A stretch of DNA of 64,000 bases. It comes from JAIVJG01 sp964236735 (lineage in GTDB: Bacteria; Acidobacteriota; Blastocatellia; Pyrinomonadales; Pyrinomonadaceae). Both the position numbers and the translations under genes were made by a program. Numbering within the stretch: position 1 is the first letter of the stretch; each line of letters begins with the position of its first letter. Below the pieces are notes generated by a model that was not told the DNA's origin, made no database searches, and saw only the letters and a program-made list of their open reading frames with translations. Shown here in pieces: positions 38,507 to 46,845 of the stretch. Where the stretch lies: the NCBI GenBank assembly GCA_964236735.1, contig CAXSFM010000010.1, positions 138,394-202,393 on the forward strand, in the 5' to 3' direction.

Positions 38507-39808
38507 CTAAGCGCGACGGCTCGCCGCCTCTTCCGTGTCCGGCGTTGCGCTTCTGGTGGCGCGAGCCAGACGGCGACGCGCGCGCGCGCTCAGGCCGAGC
38601 GCGAAGACGGCGGCTTCCGCAACCGCCGGCGGTGCAAATGCGGCGCGGCGCAGCCAGCCGCACAGACGCAGGCGCGCGTCGAAATGTTCCCCGTAATTCA
38701 CGCCGTAATCACGCGCTAGTTCTGCGAAGTTTTCATGGTTAACGCGCGAGGCGCGAGGCAGCCAGCGCGCAATCGCCTGAGCCGCGACTTCTCCGCTCTC
38801 AAGCGCCATCAACATGCCGCTCCCCGTGAAAGGGTCTATGAATGAAGCGGCGTCACCGACGGCGAGCAAACCATCAACCGGCGACAACTCGCCGCGCCCG
38901 AATCTTTCAAGCGCGACACTGAGCCACGGACTGCACGCGCGCGCATCACGCAACGTCTCAGCCGCGCGGCTGTTGCGGCGCATCAACACCTCGCGCATCA
39001 CGCGCTCCGCGTCGCTCCCGCACGCGCGCACATCGCTCGCTCGCGCGATGAAACAAAGATTGCTCAAATTATTCTCGACCGGACTCAAGCCACCGTAGCC
39101 GCCTTGATAAAAGTAAATCTCGCAGACTTCATTCGCGCCGCGCGTGTTTTCAAGATGCGTCTTGAAGGCGACTAACGACGCGCGCCCGATCTTCTTGCGC
39201 GCGCCGCGCTTGCTGTTGAGAATGCCCGCGCGCTCCGCATGTCGGACCAGCGCGCGCACGCGCCCCGTCGCGTCAACCGTGACCGGCGCGCCGCATTCGC
39301 GCATCGCGCCGTCAACATTGACGCGCACGCCGCGCACGCGCACGCCTTCAACAAGCAATCCCGTGACCGACGCTTCTTCCCACACTTCGACGCCGGCGGC
39401 GCGCGCCCTCTCCAGCAAACGCGCGTCCATCTCCGCGCGGCTCAAACCAAGCGCCGAGCCGTCGCGCGCGTTGCCATCGCCGCCGCCGAACCACTCGCTC
39501 GGCACGGCGACGCTGCGCCCGCTGCCCGTGTAAAAAATCGTCTCCGACATGGCGACTCCGCCCGCACCTGTCATTTCTTCGAGGACGCCGAGACGCGCGA
39601 AGTGCGCGAGACATTCCGGCGAGATGAACTCTCCGCACAATTTTTCGCGCGGGAATTTTTTCTGCTCGATGAGCAACATGCGCGCGCCGCTTTGCGCGAG
39701 ATGAATCGCCGCGCACGCACCCGCCGGCCCCGCGCCAGCGACGATCACGTCATATTGTTGTTCCATCGTGTTGCTCAACTTCCTCATCCCTGCTCTGCGC
39801 TCATTCAT
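38507..39808 (-). CDS. FAD-dependent oxidoreductase, geranylgeranyl-reductase-like
   Basis: A 433-residue flavoprotein. The dinucleotide-binding motif VIVAGAGPAGACAAIHLA is at 21-38. The KLCGEFISPECL stretch is near 57-68, and the second FAD motif GDAASFIDPFTGSGM is near 312-326. It belongs to the GGR/tryptophan-halogenase-like clan, which reduces or hydroxylates lipid-like and polyketide substrates. I start it at the ATG at 39808 because it overlaps the stop of the methyltransferase gene (ATGA). ATG codons at 39787 and 39766 are alternatives. It is the last gene of the ketosynthase-methyltransferase-reductase operon, so its substrate is probably the product of those enzymes. Confidence 0.87.
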   Translation of the reverse strand: MNERRAGMRKLSNTMEQQYDVIVAGAGPAGACAAIHLAQSGARMLLIEQKKFPREKLCGEFISPECLAHFARLGVLEEMTGAGGVAMSETIFYTGSGRSVAVPSEWFGGGDGNARDGSALGLSRAEMDARLLERARAAGVEVWEEASVTGLLVEGVRVRGVRVNVDGAMRECGAPVTVDATGRVRALVRHAERAGILNSKRGARKKIGRASLVAFKTHLENTRGANEVCEIYFYQGGYGGLSPVENNLSNLCFIARASDVRACGSDAERVMREVLMRRNSRAAETLRDARACSPWLSVALERFGRGELSPVDGLLAVGDAASFIDPFTGSGMLMALESGEVAAQAIARWLPRASRVNHENFAELARDYGVNYGEHFDARLRLCGWLRRAAFAPPAVAEAAVFALGLSARARRRLARATRSATPDTEEAASRRA

Positions 39809-40518
39809 CGCTCACGCTCTGCGCTCAGGACGAGGCGGTATGGAAAACGTCGCTTCACGACGGCGTTCAAAAGCCCTGCGCCTTCCGCCAGACCACGCAA
39901 TTCTTGCGGCAGGAAGCCTCGCAAAATCGAGAGCGCGCCGTCCTCTCGGATCAGACGGTTGTGCAGGAAGAGACGCGCGACGGTCGTGTAAAAGAAATAT
40001 GCGACCGCATGGCGATGCAGGTCTATCACGAAGACGCTTTGGCGCGCGACACGCGACATCTCGCGCAGCGCAGCACGGACTTGCTCGTCGCGCAGGTGAT
40101 GCGTGAAGAGCGAGCACATCACGTAGTCAAAAGCGTCGTCTCTGAAAGGAAGCCGCAGCGTGTCGCCGCGCACCGCTTTGATTTCATCGAACGCCTTCGA
40201 CTCTTCGAGAATCGTTTCGACGGCGCGCGCTCCAAAATCGAGGCCGACGAGACGCGCGCTCATCTTTTCTTCGCGCGCCCACAAGGCGACGACGCGCAAC
40301 AACTCGCCCGACCCCGCGCCCACATCGAGCATGGAAAAATCTTTTAAGTCGTCCCGTTTAATTTCCGTCAAGACCGAGCGGCGCAACGCGCGCGCATCGC
40401 CCATCCAACGATTGACCAGACGCAATTCCGCCAGACATCCCTCGTATTCCTCCGGCGTATATTCGCCTGTATCGAGATGCTCAAGCTGCTGGCTGCGCTG
40501 TCGGAATCTTTCAAGCAT
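39805..40518 (-). CDS. SAM-dependent methyltransferase of a ketosynthase operon
   Basis: A 237-residue class I methyltransferase. Motif I is MLDVGAGSGELLR near residues 63-75, the strand-2 acid is in GLDFGA, and YVMCSLFTHHL follows near 134. The ATG at 40518 is chosen. A longer frame to 40602 merely reads the heptamer repeat, giving a repeated ITHHS-type peptide. No ribosome-binding site precedes the chosen ATG, because the repeat ends one base before it. Similar methyltransferases accompany polyketide synthases and methylate phenolic or quinone products. That role here is inferred from the neighbours. Confidence 0.82.
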   Translation of the reverse strand: MLERFRQRSQQLEHLDTGEYTPEEYEGCLAELRLVNRWMGDARALRRSVLTEIKRDDLKDFSMLDVGAGSGELLRVVALWAREEKMSARLVGLDFGARAVETILEESKAFDEIKAVRGDTLRLPFRDDAFDYVMCSLFTHHLRDEQVRAALREMSRVARQSVFVIDLHRHAVAYFFYTTVARLFLHNRLIREDGALSILRGFLPQELRGLAEGAGLLNAVVKRRFPYRLVLSAERER

Positions 40519-40519
40519 G

Positions 40520-40616
40520 GTGACAAGTGATGAGTGATAAGTGATAAGTGATGAGTGATGAGTGATGAGAAAGAGCCAGTCTTTATTCTCATCACTCATC
40601 ACTTATCACTTATCAC
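40520..40616. repeat. Palindromic TGATAAG/TGATGAG heptamer repeat between operon genes
   Basis: The left arm has one heptamer unit more than the right arm, so the copies differ by slippage. On the minus strand the element begins at the TGA stop of the ketosynthase gene and ends one base before the methyltransferase ATG. It therefore occupies the whole junction, including the place of a ribosome-binding site. Confidence 0.9.
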
Positions 40617-41878
40617 AGTTTTTCAATCACGAGCGCGCTATTCTTCGAGCCGAAGCCGATGCAGTTGCAGACGGCGATGCGGACTTCTCTTTCGCGCGCG
40701 TGGTTGGGCGTGTAGTCGAGATCGCACGCGGGGTCTGGCTCGTCGAGATTGATGGTGGGCGGAATGATGCCGGTCGTCATCGCGCAGAGCGTCGCGCCGA
40801 GTCCCGCCGCGCCGCTCGCGCCCTGCGGATGGCCGATCTGCGATTTGGTCGCGGACATCGGAATCTTGTACGCGCGCTCGCCGAAGGCCAGTTTCAAAGC
40901 CTGCGTCTCGATGCGGTCATTGAGGAGCGTCGCCGTGCCGTGCAGGTTGACGTAATCCACGTCTTCCGGCGTGCGCCCGGCGTCGGCGAGCGCGAGCCGC
41001 ATCGCACGCGCGGGTTCTTCGCCCGTGTCTTCGAGTCTGACGCGGTGATAAGCGTCGCACGTCGCGCCGTAGCCGGTAATCTCCGCGTAGATACGCGCGC
41101 CACGCTCGCGCGCACGCTCGTATTCTTCGAGCACGTAAAGCCACGCGCCTTCGCCGAGCACCATGCCCGAACGGTCACGCGAGAATGGACGACAGGCGCG
41201 AGACGGCTCGTCGTTCCAATCTTCGGTCATCACTTTCATCAAGTTGAAGCCCGCGAGAATGCCCGGCGCGAGCGGCGCATCGGAGCCGCCCGCGAGCATC
41301 GCATCCTGTCGTCCGAGCGCGATGTGTTGCGCGGCGTAAGAGATGGCGTCAGTTGAACTCGTGCAGCCGGTCGAGACGATGTGCGAGAGGCCGCGCAGTC
41401 CGAACTCCATCGAAATCTCGGACGAGAGTCCGCCATGAGTTGAAGATGGAATCGTATAGACGCTGGCGTGCGCGCCGGTCTCTGTGTAGAAGTGGCGATA
41501 CTGTTCTTCCGTGAAAGAGAGTCCGCCGCCGCCCGTGCCGAGCACGACGCCGAACGCGCGCCGCTCTGCGAGCGTGAAGTCAGACGGTTGAAGGCCGGAG
41601 TCTTGCAGAGCCTCGCGCGCGGCGGCGAGCGCGAGCGGGACGGTGCGCGCGACGTGTTTGCGATCTTTCGGTTTTAACTCGCTCTCCCAATCGAAGTTGA
41701 TGACCTGTCCCGCAATCTTGACGGGCGAGTCCGACGTGTCGAAGCCCTCGATGCGACGCACGCCGCTCGCGCCTTCACAAAGCGCACGCCAGAACGCCTC
41801 TCTGCCAATCCCGATGGGCGTCACGCAACCCATTCCCGTCAACACGACGCGGCGCGGCTGCTGCAAATTTCTCAGCAT
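40613..41878 (-). CDS. Beta-ketoacyl-ACP synthase II-type ketosynthase (FabF-like)
   Basis: A 421-residue thiolase-fold enzyme with the full Cys-His-His triad: C172 in STGCTSSTD, H313 in NLHGTATLLND and H350 in KSQIGHPQGASG, with K345. The GFGSKNSALV glycine loop is near the end. It condenses malonyl-ACP with an acyl chain. The Ser-rich active-site loop differs from the usual STACATG of fatty-acid FabF, which suggests a specialised role such as polyketide or aryl-polyene type synthesis. The ATG at 41878 is preferred to a TTG at 41884. No acyl carrier protein or KR/DH gene is nearby, so partners must act in trans. The stop codon is supplied by a heptamer repeat. Confidence 0.9.
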   Translation of the reverse strand: MLRNLQQPRRVVLTGMGCVTPIGIGREAFWRALCEGASGVRRIEGFDTSDSPVKIAGQVINFDWESELKPKDRKHVARTVPLALAAAREALQDSGLQPSDFTLAERRAFGVVLGTGGGGLSFTEEQYRHFYTETGAHASVYTIPSSTHGGLSSEISMEFGLRGLSHIVSTGCTSSTDAISYAAQHIALGRQDAMLAGGSDAPLAPGILAGFNLMKVMTEDWNDEPSRACRPFSRDRSGMVLGEGAWLYVLEEYERARERGARIYAEITGYGATCDAYHRVRLEDTGEEPARAMRLALADAGRTPEDVDYVNLHGTATLLNDRIETQALKLAFGERAYKIPMSATKSQIGHPQGASGAAGLGATLCAMTTGIIPPTINLDEPDPACDLDYTPNHAREREVRIAVCNCIGFGSKNSALVIEKL

Positions 41879-41934
41879 AGACAAACAGACCTTTTTAAGG
41901 AGATGCCCTCAGAATATCACGCGAAAGAGAATGT

Positions 41935-42014
41935 AGGAACAGTACCGCGAGCGGTAGCGAGCGGGTCTGCTCGCGTGGCCTGACCCGCTCGCTACCGCTC
42001 GCGGTACTGTTCCT
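41935..42014. repeat. Perfect 33-bp palindrome overlapping the end of a VanZ-like gene
   Basis: The inverted arms 41935-41967 and 41982-42014 match completely and are made of GAGCGGTAGC-type units, with a 14-base loop. The right arm encodes the last residues (EEQYRER) and the TAG stop of the VanZ-like gene. Confidence 0.93.
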
Positions 42015-42531
42015 CCAACTGTCGTCGTCGTCGCCGTCGCCGTCTAACCATCAACCACAACACGACGAGCGCGCACGCGCCGCCGGTCATGTCAATCATG
42101 CTGTCATAAACCGAAGCCGTGCGCGAAGGGACGAAGCTCTGATGATATTCGTCGAGCAAAGCATAGGTGGCGACGAGCAGGAAAGCATTCAACCAAGGGC
42201 GACGCGACAGGTAAGCGCGCGACGAACCGATGAATGTACGCGCGGCGAGCAGGGCGAGGATTGCATACTCGGTGAAGTGCGACGCCTTGCGGACGAGGAA
42301 ATGAGCTTGCAGCAGTGTGGCTTCGGTGATGTCTGGAAAGAGCCAGAGCAGCAACGGGCGGATGATGCGCGAAGTGTTCGAGGCCGAAAGCGACGCGGTC
42401 GAAGCGAAGAAGATAAAGCCAAGCCACACGACGAGCGGCGCGTAACGCCACACGCGCACGCGCCACGTCCGCGCTTTGCGCGAAGGCAGAAACTCACGCG
42501 CTTCGCTCTCATCAATGTTGCTCTTCGTCAT
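41992..42531 (-). CDS. VanZ-like family membrane protein
   Basis: A 179-residue protein with four membrane helices (about 28-47, 55-65, 82-98 and 110-168). It shows the VanZ pattern: LVRKASHFTEYAILALLAAR near 80-99, YALLDEYHQSFVPSRTASVYD near 124-144 and a following DMTGGACALV. VanZ-like proteins are small envelope proteins. The founding member gives low teicoplanin resistance, but the wider family has no clear function. The C-terminus after about residue 165 is a run of Arg followed by residues encoded by the palindrome, so the natural end may have been altered by the repeat. Confidence 0.87.
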   Translation of the reverse strand: MTKSNIDESEAREFLPSRKARTWRVRVWRYAPLVVWLGFIFFASTASLSASNTSRIIRPLLLWLFPDITEATLLQAHFLVRKASHFTEYAILALLAARTFIGSSRAYLSRRPWLNAFLLVATYALLDEYHQSFVPSRTASVYDSMIDMTGGACALVVLWLMVRRRRRRRRQLEEQYRER

Positions 42532-42544
42532 TTATCTCTCGCAC

Positions 42545-42583
42545 AAAAATAAAAGAGGGAAGCCGCAAGCACACGCGCTTCCC
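42545..42583 (-). terminator. Terminator of the atp operon
   Basis: GGGAAGC (42557-42563) pairs with GCTTCCC (42577-42583), and the minus strand then runs TCTTTTATTTTT. It lies 37 bases past the atpG stop. A T-rich stretch on the other side may let it work both ways. Confidence 0.82.
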
Positions 42584-42619
42584 TTCTCTATCTTTTTTGA
42601 TTCAAGGCGCGCGCTTGAC

Positions 42620-43522
42620 TTAGCCTGCGGCCTGCGCGCCCGAAACGATCTCGATGATTTCTCTCGTGATGCTCGCCTGACGAATGCGATTCATGTTGAG
42701 CGTCAGCGTTTGAATCAACTCGCCCGCGTTCTTCGACGCCGCGTCCATCGCCGTCATTCGCGCGCCCTGCTCCGACGCCACGCTTTCAAGCAACGCGCGA
42801 TAGACTTGTGTCTCAATCAAGCGCGGCAAGAGTTGACTGAAAATTTCCGCCGGCGGTTGTTCGTAAATGTATTCGACATAAGACGCGGACTCATTCGCGT
42901 TGGCGTCCGCTTGCGTTTCATCCGTCGTTTCCACCGTGCGCGAGACGGGAAGAATCTGCTCGACGATGACGCGCTGCGAGATGACCGAGCGAAATTCATT
43001 ATAGAGAAGGAACACTTTGTCTATGCCTTCATCCTCCGTGAAGCGGCGCGTGATGTCCTGCGCCAACTCAATCGCTTCGGCATACTCGACGCGACCCTTG
43101 CCCGTCAGCCCGACGTTTTCTTCCACAATGTTTACGTCGCGTCGTCGGAAAAAATCTCTACCCTTGCGCCCGACGGCATACATCTCGACTTGTCGAGCGG
43201 AGTGTTCGCGGATGAAACCCTGCGCGGCTTTAATCAAGTTCGCGTTGAAGGCTCCAGCCAACCCTTTGTCGGCGGTAATCAGCACGAGCAGGTAACGCTC
43301 GTCGCCGCGCGCGTCGAGCATCGGATGATGAAAGTCTTCGCTCGTGTGCGAGGCGAGTTCCGTCAACACCTCCGTCATCTTCGTCGCGAAAGGACGCGCG
43401 GCGACGACGCGATCCTGCGCGCGTTTGAGCTTCGCAGCCGAGACCATCTTCATGGCCTTCGTGATCTGCTGCGTGTTCTTCACCGACTTGATGCGGCGGC
43501 GGATGTCTAAAAGATTAGCCAT
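42620..43522 (-). CDS. atpG: ATP synthase gamma subunit
   Basis: A 300-residue central-stalk subunit of F1. The conserved N-terminal helix reads IRRRIKSVKNTQQITKAMKM (8-27) and the C-terminal helix contains RIRQASITREIIEIVSG. The middle Rossmann-like part has LLVLITADKGLAGAFN near 78-93. An insertion of acidic and Asn residues (ETTDETQADANANES) lies near 205-220 and is longer than in E. coli. It rotates inside the alpha/beta hexamer and couples proton flow to ATP synthesis. It is the last gene of the operon here; beta and epsilon do not follow it. A heptamer repeat separates it from atpA. Confidence 0.96.
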   Translation of the reverse strand: MANLLDIRRRIKSVKNTQQITKAMKMVSAAKLKRAQDRVVAARPFATKMTEVLTELASHTSEDFHHPMLDARGDERYLLVLITADKGLAGAFNANLIKAAQGFIREHSARQVEMYAVGRKGRDFFRRRDVNIVEENVGLTGKGRVEYAEAIELAQDITRRFTEDEGIDKVFLLYNEFRSVISQRVIVEQILPVSRTVETTDETQADANANESASYVEYIYEQPPAEIFSQLLPRLIETQVYRALLESVASEQGARMTAMDAASKNAGELIQTLTLNMNRIRQASITREIIEIVSGAQAAG

Positions 43523-43529
43523 ACAAACA

Positions 43530-43584
43530 GTGATGAGTGATGAGTGATAAGTGATGAGAGAAAAGCATTGCTCTCATCACTCAT
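43530..43584. repeat. Heptamer palindrome between atpA and atpG, one arm truncated
   Basis: A left arm of four TGATGAG/TGATAAG units (43530-43560) faces a shorter inverted arm (43571-43584, CTCTCATCACTCAT). It is the same family as the repeats at 16964 and 40520, here inside an essential operon. Confidence 0.85.
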
Positions 43585-43606
43585 GGCTCACCGACTGCTC
43601 TGAAAT

Positions 43607-45169
43607 TTAAGCGACGGCGGCAGCCGCGTTGTTCGCGTTCTGTTGCGCCAGCGCGGTCTGGTCTGCCCAAGTCGTCTTGAAGTCGCCGATGGCCTGCGTG
43701 AGAGCGCTCTTGATTTCATCGGTAAAACTCTTCTTTTCACGCAGGTCGTTGAGCACGCCAGGATGCGAATTTTCCATGAAGCGCAGGAAGTCGGACTCGA
43801 AGCGGCGCACCTGATCCACCGCGATGTCGTCGAGATGCCCGTTCGTCGCGGCCCAGATGACGAGCACCTGATTCGCCACATCCATCGGTTGATACTGCGG
43901 CTGCTTCAACACTTCGACGAGTCGCTGGCCGCGCGCGAGTTGCGCCTGCGTCTGCTTGTCGAGGTCAGAGCCGAACTGCGCGAAGGCTTGCAACTCGCGG
44001 AACTGCGCGAGGTCAAGACGCAGCGTGCCCGCGACTTGCTTCATCGCCTTGATCTGCGCCGAACCGCCGACGCGCGAGACGCTGTTGCCGACGTTGATGG
44101 CCGGGCGGATGCCGCTATTGAAAAGGTCTGCTTCGAGAAAGATTTGACCGTCGGTAATCGAAATCACGTTGGTGGGAATGTAGGCGGAGATGTCGCCCGC
44201 CTGCGTCTCGATAATCGGCAGAGAGGTGAGCGAGCCGCCGCCTTTCGAGTCGGACAATTTCGCCGCGCGCTCCAGCAGACGCGAGTGCAAATAAAACACG
44301 TCGCCCGGATAAGCTTCACGTCCCGGCGGTCGGCGCAACAGCAGAGAGATTTCACGATAGGCGGCGGCGTGCTTCGACAGATCGTCGTAAATCGTCAGGA
44401 CGTGGCGGCCTGAGTCGCGGAAGAATTCGCCGATGGCCGCGCCCGCATAAGGCGCGAGATATTGCATCGCCGCCGGGTCGGAAGCCGAAGCGTTGACGAC
44501 GATGGAGTAACTCATCGCGTCGAAGTCCTGCAAAGTTTTGATGACCTGTGCGACCGTCGAAGCCTTCTGCCCGATGGCGACGTAGATGCAAATTACGTCC
44601 TTGCCCTTCTGGTTCAGAATCGCATCGAGCGCGACGGCGGTCTTCCCTGTCTGACGGTCGCCGATAATCAACTCACGCTGGCCGCGACCAATCGGCACCA
44701 TCGAGTCAATCGCCTTGAGACCCGTCTGCAAAGGTTCTTTCACCGGCTGGCGATCAATCACGCCCGGCGCGATACGCTCAAGCGGATTGAATTCGCTCGA
44801 AGCAATCGCGCCGCGTCCATCAATTGGCAAGCCCAAAGCGTTCACCACGCGCCCAACCAACGCCTCGCCCACAGGGATGCTCATGATGCGTCCCGTGCGC
44901 TTCACCGTGTCGCCCTCTTTGACCGCCTGATACTCGCCGAACAACACGACGCCGACCTTGTCCTCTTCGAGGTTCAAAGCCAACCCGCGCACTTCGTGCG
45001 GAAATTCCAGCAACTCACCGGCCATGACCTTCTCAAGTCCGTGAACCTCCGCGATGCCGTCGCCGATTTTAATGACCGTGCCGATCTCGGTGACGGTCAC
45101 GCCCGTCTGGAAATTTTCTATCTGCTGGCGAATGATGTCGCTGATCTCGTTGGCCTTAATGGATTCCAT
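43607..45169 (-). CDS. atpA: ATP synthase alpha subunit
   Basis: A 520-residue regulatory nucleotide-binding subunit of F1. The Walker A motif GDRQTGKT is at 170-177, and the N-terminal barrel contains VTEIGTVIKIGDGIAEVHGL (26-45). The alpha-specific arginine-finger segment reads GNSVSRVGGSAQIKAMK near 370. The C-terminal helical bundle is complete. The length is typical (E. coli 513). The Ala/Asn-rich end (NNAAAAVA) is a small extension. It is transcribed after atpH with a 92-base gap. Confidence 0.98.
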   Translation of the reverse strand: MESIKANEISDIIRQQIENFQTGVTVTEIGTVIKIGDGIAEVHGLEKVMAGELLEFPHEVRGLALNLEEDKVGVVLFGEYQAVKEGDTVKRTGRIMSIPVGEALVGRVVNALGLPIDGRGAIASSEFNPLERIAPGVIDRQPVKEPLQTGLKAIDSMVPIGRGQRELIIGDRQTGKTAVALDAILNQKGKDVICIYVAIGQKASTVAQVIKTLQDFDAMSYSIVVNASASDPAAMQYLAPYAGAAIGEFFRDSGRHVLTIYDDLSKHAAAYREISLLLRRPPGREAYPGDVFYLHSRLLERAAKLSDSKGGGSLTSLPIIETQAGDISAYIPTNVISITDGQIFLEADLFNSGIRPAINVGNSVSRVGGSAQIKAMKQVAGTLRLDLAQFRELQAFAQFGSDLDKQTQAQLARGQRLVEVLKQPQYQPMDVANQVLVIWAATNGHLDDIAVDQVRRFESDFLRFMENSHPGVLNDLREKKSFTDEIKSALTQAIGDFKTTWADQTALAQQNANNAAAAVA

Positions 45170-45261
45170 ATTTAGCTATCCTTATTTTAACTGGCTTCCC
45201 CGTTGATGCTTCCTCCGGGGCTGTGCCTGTTGACTTCGCGTCAACCATTCAAGCTATCAAA

Positions 45262-45807
45262 TTACTGCTCGCCCGCCATCGTCTGTTTGAGTTGTTGAAG
45301 CTGCGTCCGCACCGAGCCGTCGTAAACCGTCGAACCGATGCGCGTCACAATGCCTCCAATCAAATCATCGTCAACTGCAAACTGCAATCGCACGCTACGC
45401 CCCGTCAACTCGCCGAGTTTGGCCTGTAAGGACGCCTGCGCCGTTTCATTAACTGGACGCGCCGTCGTCACATGAGCTGTCACAACTCCCGCACGCCGGT
45501 CTAACTCCTGCACGAAACTTTTGTTAATTTCGTCCAGGTCGGCGAGACGATGATTCTGAAGAAGGACTTGAAGAAAGTTACTCGTGATGGGGCGAACGCT
45601 CAGACGCTCGATGAGTGTGTTGACGAGACGGCGCTTCTGTTCGTATGGGATAGTCGGATTCCGAAAAATCTCAAGCAGCGACGGATTCGTCCGCATCATT
45701 TCTTCCCAGGCGGATAGTTCTTCGCGAACTTCGCCCGGCTCTCCGCGCGCCGTCACGACATCCGCCAGCGCCACCGCATAACGACGTGCAATGGTTTGCA
45801 GGCTCAA
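45262..45807 (-). CDS. atpH: ATP synthase delta subunit
   Basis: A 181-residue peripheral-stalk subunit that joins F1 to the b/b' dimer. Family features are the N-terminal IARRYAVALADV (6-17), the hydrophobic FLQVLLQNHRLADLDEI near 97-113, and the C-terminal DDDLIGGIVTRIGSTVYDGS near 145-164 with SVRTQLQQLK. Its start overlaps the end of atpF by four bases (45804-45807). The length matches the family. Confidence 0.95.
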   Translation of the reverse strand: MSLQTIARRYAVALADVVTARGEPGEVREELSAWEEMMRTNPSLLEIFRNPTIPYEQKRRLVNTLIERLSVRPITSNFLQVLLQNHRLADLDEINKSFVQELDRRAGVVTAHVTTARPVNETAQASLQAKLGELTGRSVRLQFAVDDDLIGGIVTRIGSTVYDGSVRTQLQQLKQTMAGEQ

Positions 45808-46349
45808 TGCTTAATCCCTCCCAACTCTCCTACGTACTCGCGCACAAGCCGCGCATCGTCTTCTGGACGAATGTCGCGGCGTATCATTTCTTCCGCCAGA
45901 CGCACGCTCTGTTCGGCGGTGTAGGATCGCAACTCGGCGCGCGCAGTTTTCATCGCGCTTTCGATTTCACGCTGTGACTGCTCGCGAAGCTTACGAATGT
46001 CTTCCTCCGTCGAACGCTCGATTCGCGCGCGCTCCCCGTCAGCTTCATTCTGCGCCTGAGCGCGCACCTCTGCCACTTCAGCATCCAGTTGCTTGAGCCG
46101 GTTTTTCACATCCTCTAACTTTAACAACGCGGCATCTCTCTCTTCGCGCGCACGCACCAATTCTTTGCGAATGCTCTCACGACGTGTTTTGAATGCTTCA
46201 CCCAGCGGCTTTCTTAGAAAATAAACCATGAGGCCGACAAAGAGTAAAAGGTTAAATACTTTAGCCAATGACTCGATAGGGAGATACGTCTGCCACCCTT
46301 CACCTTCGAGGGCAAATAAGATCATAGTTGGAAAGAAACTTAAAAACAT
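45804..46349 (-). CDS. atpF: ATP synthase b subunit
   Basis: A 181-residue stalk subunit with one N-terminal membrane helix (LAKVFNLLLFVGLMVYFL, about 28-45). The conserved RKPLGEAF follows, then a long charged coiled coil (to about 170). The start could be the ATG at 46349 or at 46325. Neither has a good ribosome-binding site, and I keep the first. It forms a heterodimer with the b' subunit encoded just upstream. The operon order b'-b-delta-alpha-gamma is clear, with a 19-base gap to b' and a four-base overlap with delta. Confidence 0.9.
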   Translation of the reverse strand: MFLSFFPTMILFALEGEGWQTYLPIESLAKVFNLLLFVGLMVYFLRKPLGEAFKTRRESIRKELVRAREERDAALLKLEDVKNRLKQLDAEVAEVRAQAQNEADGERARIERSTEEDIRKLREQSQREIESAMKTARAELRSYTAEQSVRLAEEMIRRDIRPEDDARLVREYVGELGGIKH

Positions 46350-46368
46350 GCGTATTCAATAATAAGGG

Positions 46369-46845
46369 CTACTGAATCACAGAAGATTCATTCCCGCTGC
46401 GCCCCAGAATTTGCGTACTAACGATGCCGGCAACACGCCTCGCTTCATTTTCAAGAATCGCGCGAGCTTCCTCTGTTTGAGCGTGAATCACTTCCTTCTG
46501 TCTCTGAATGACATTACTTATTTCATCCTTAACTAGATCAATCTTGCTCTGACGTAAATTCATAGCTTCTGAACGCTGCTGTTCCAATAGACGATAACTA
46601 TCGCCACGCGCGTCTCTCAAAGATCGCTCGTAGCTTGCAAGACTTTCATCTACTTGTTGCAGAATCTCTCGCGCTTCACCTGTTCGACCGTGTGTGCTGC
46701 GTTCCCGTTCTTCCAGAACACGATTGATCGGCCTGAACAAAGTTCTGTTCAGGGTGTAAATCATTAATAGAATAATAGCTATGTGTAGAAAAAGCGTGCC
46801 GTCTGGGACAAGTTGAATAGATTCGGCCAATGCCAAAAAAATCAT
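46369..46845 (-). CDS. atpF2: ATP synthase b' subunit
   Basis: A 158-residue second b-type subunit. A membrane helix at about 14-33 (GTLFLHIAIILLMIYTLN) is followed by TLFRPINRVLEERE and a coiled coil with repeated Arg/Glu/Gln. b' subunits occur in bacteria with heterodimeric stalks, such as cyanobacteria and several other phyla. GGAGA precedes the ATG at 46845. It opens the atp gene cluster. The 293-base AT-rich gap to parB (46846-47138) must hold the operon promoter, but no unambiguous -35/-10 pair can be named. Confidence 0.9.
   Translation of the reverse strand: MIFLALAESIQLVPDGTLFLHIAIILLMIYTLNRTLFRPINRVLEERERSTHGRTGEAREILQQVDESLASYERSLRDARGDSYRLLEQQRSEAMNLRQSKIDLVKDEISNVIQRQKEVIHAQTEEARAILENEARRVAGIVSTQILGRSGNESSVIQ

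Noticed and set aside
40519..40602. N-terminal extension of the methyltransferase
   Set aside because: The extension is the translated heptamer repeat (ITHHS-type units), not a conserved domain. The normal methyltransferase begins at MLERFRQ.
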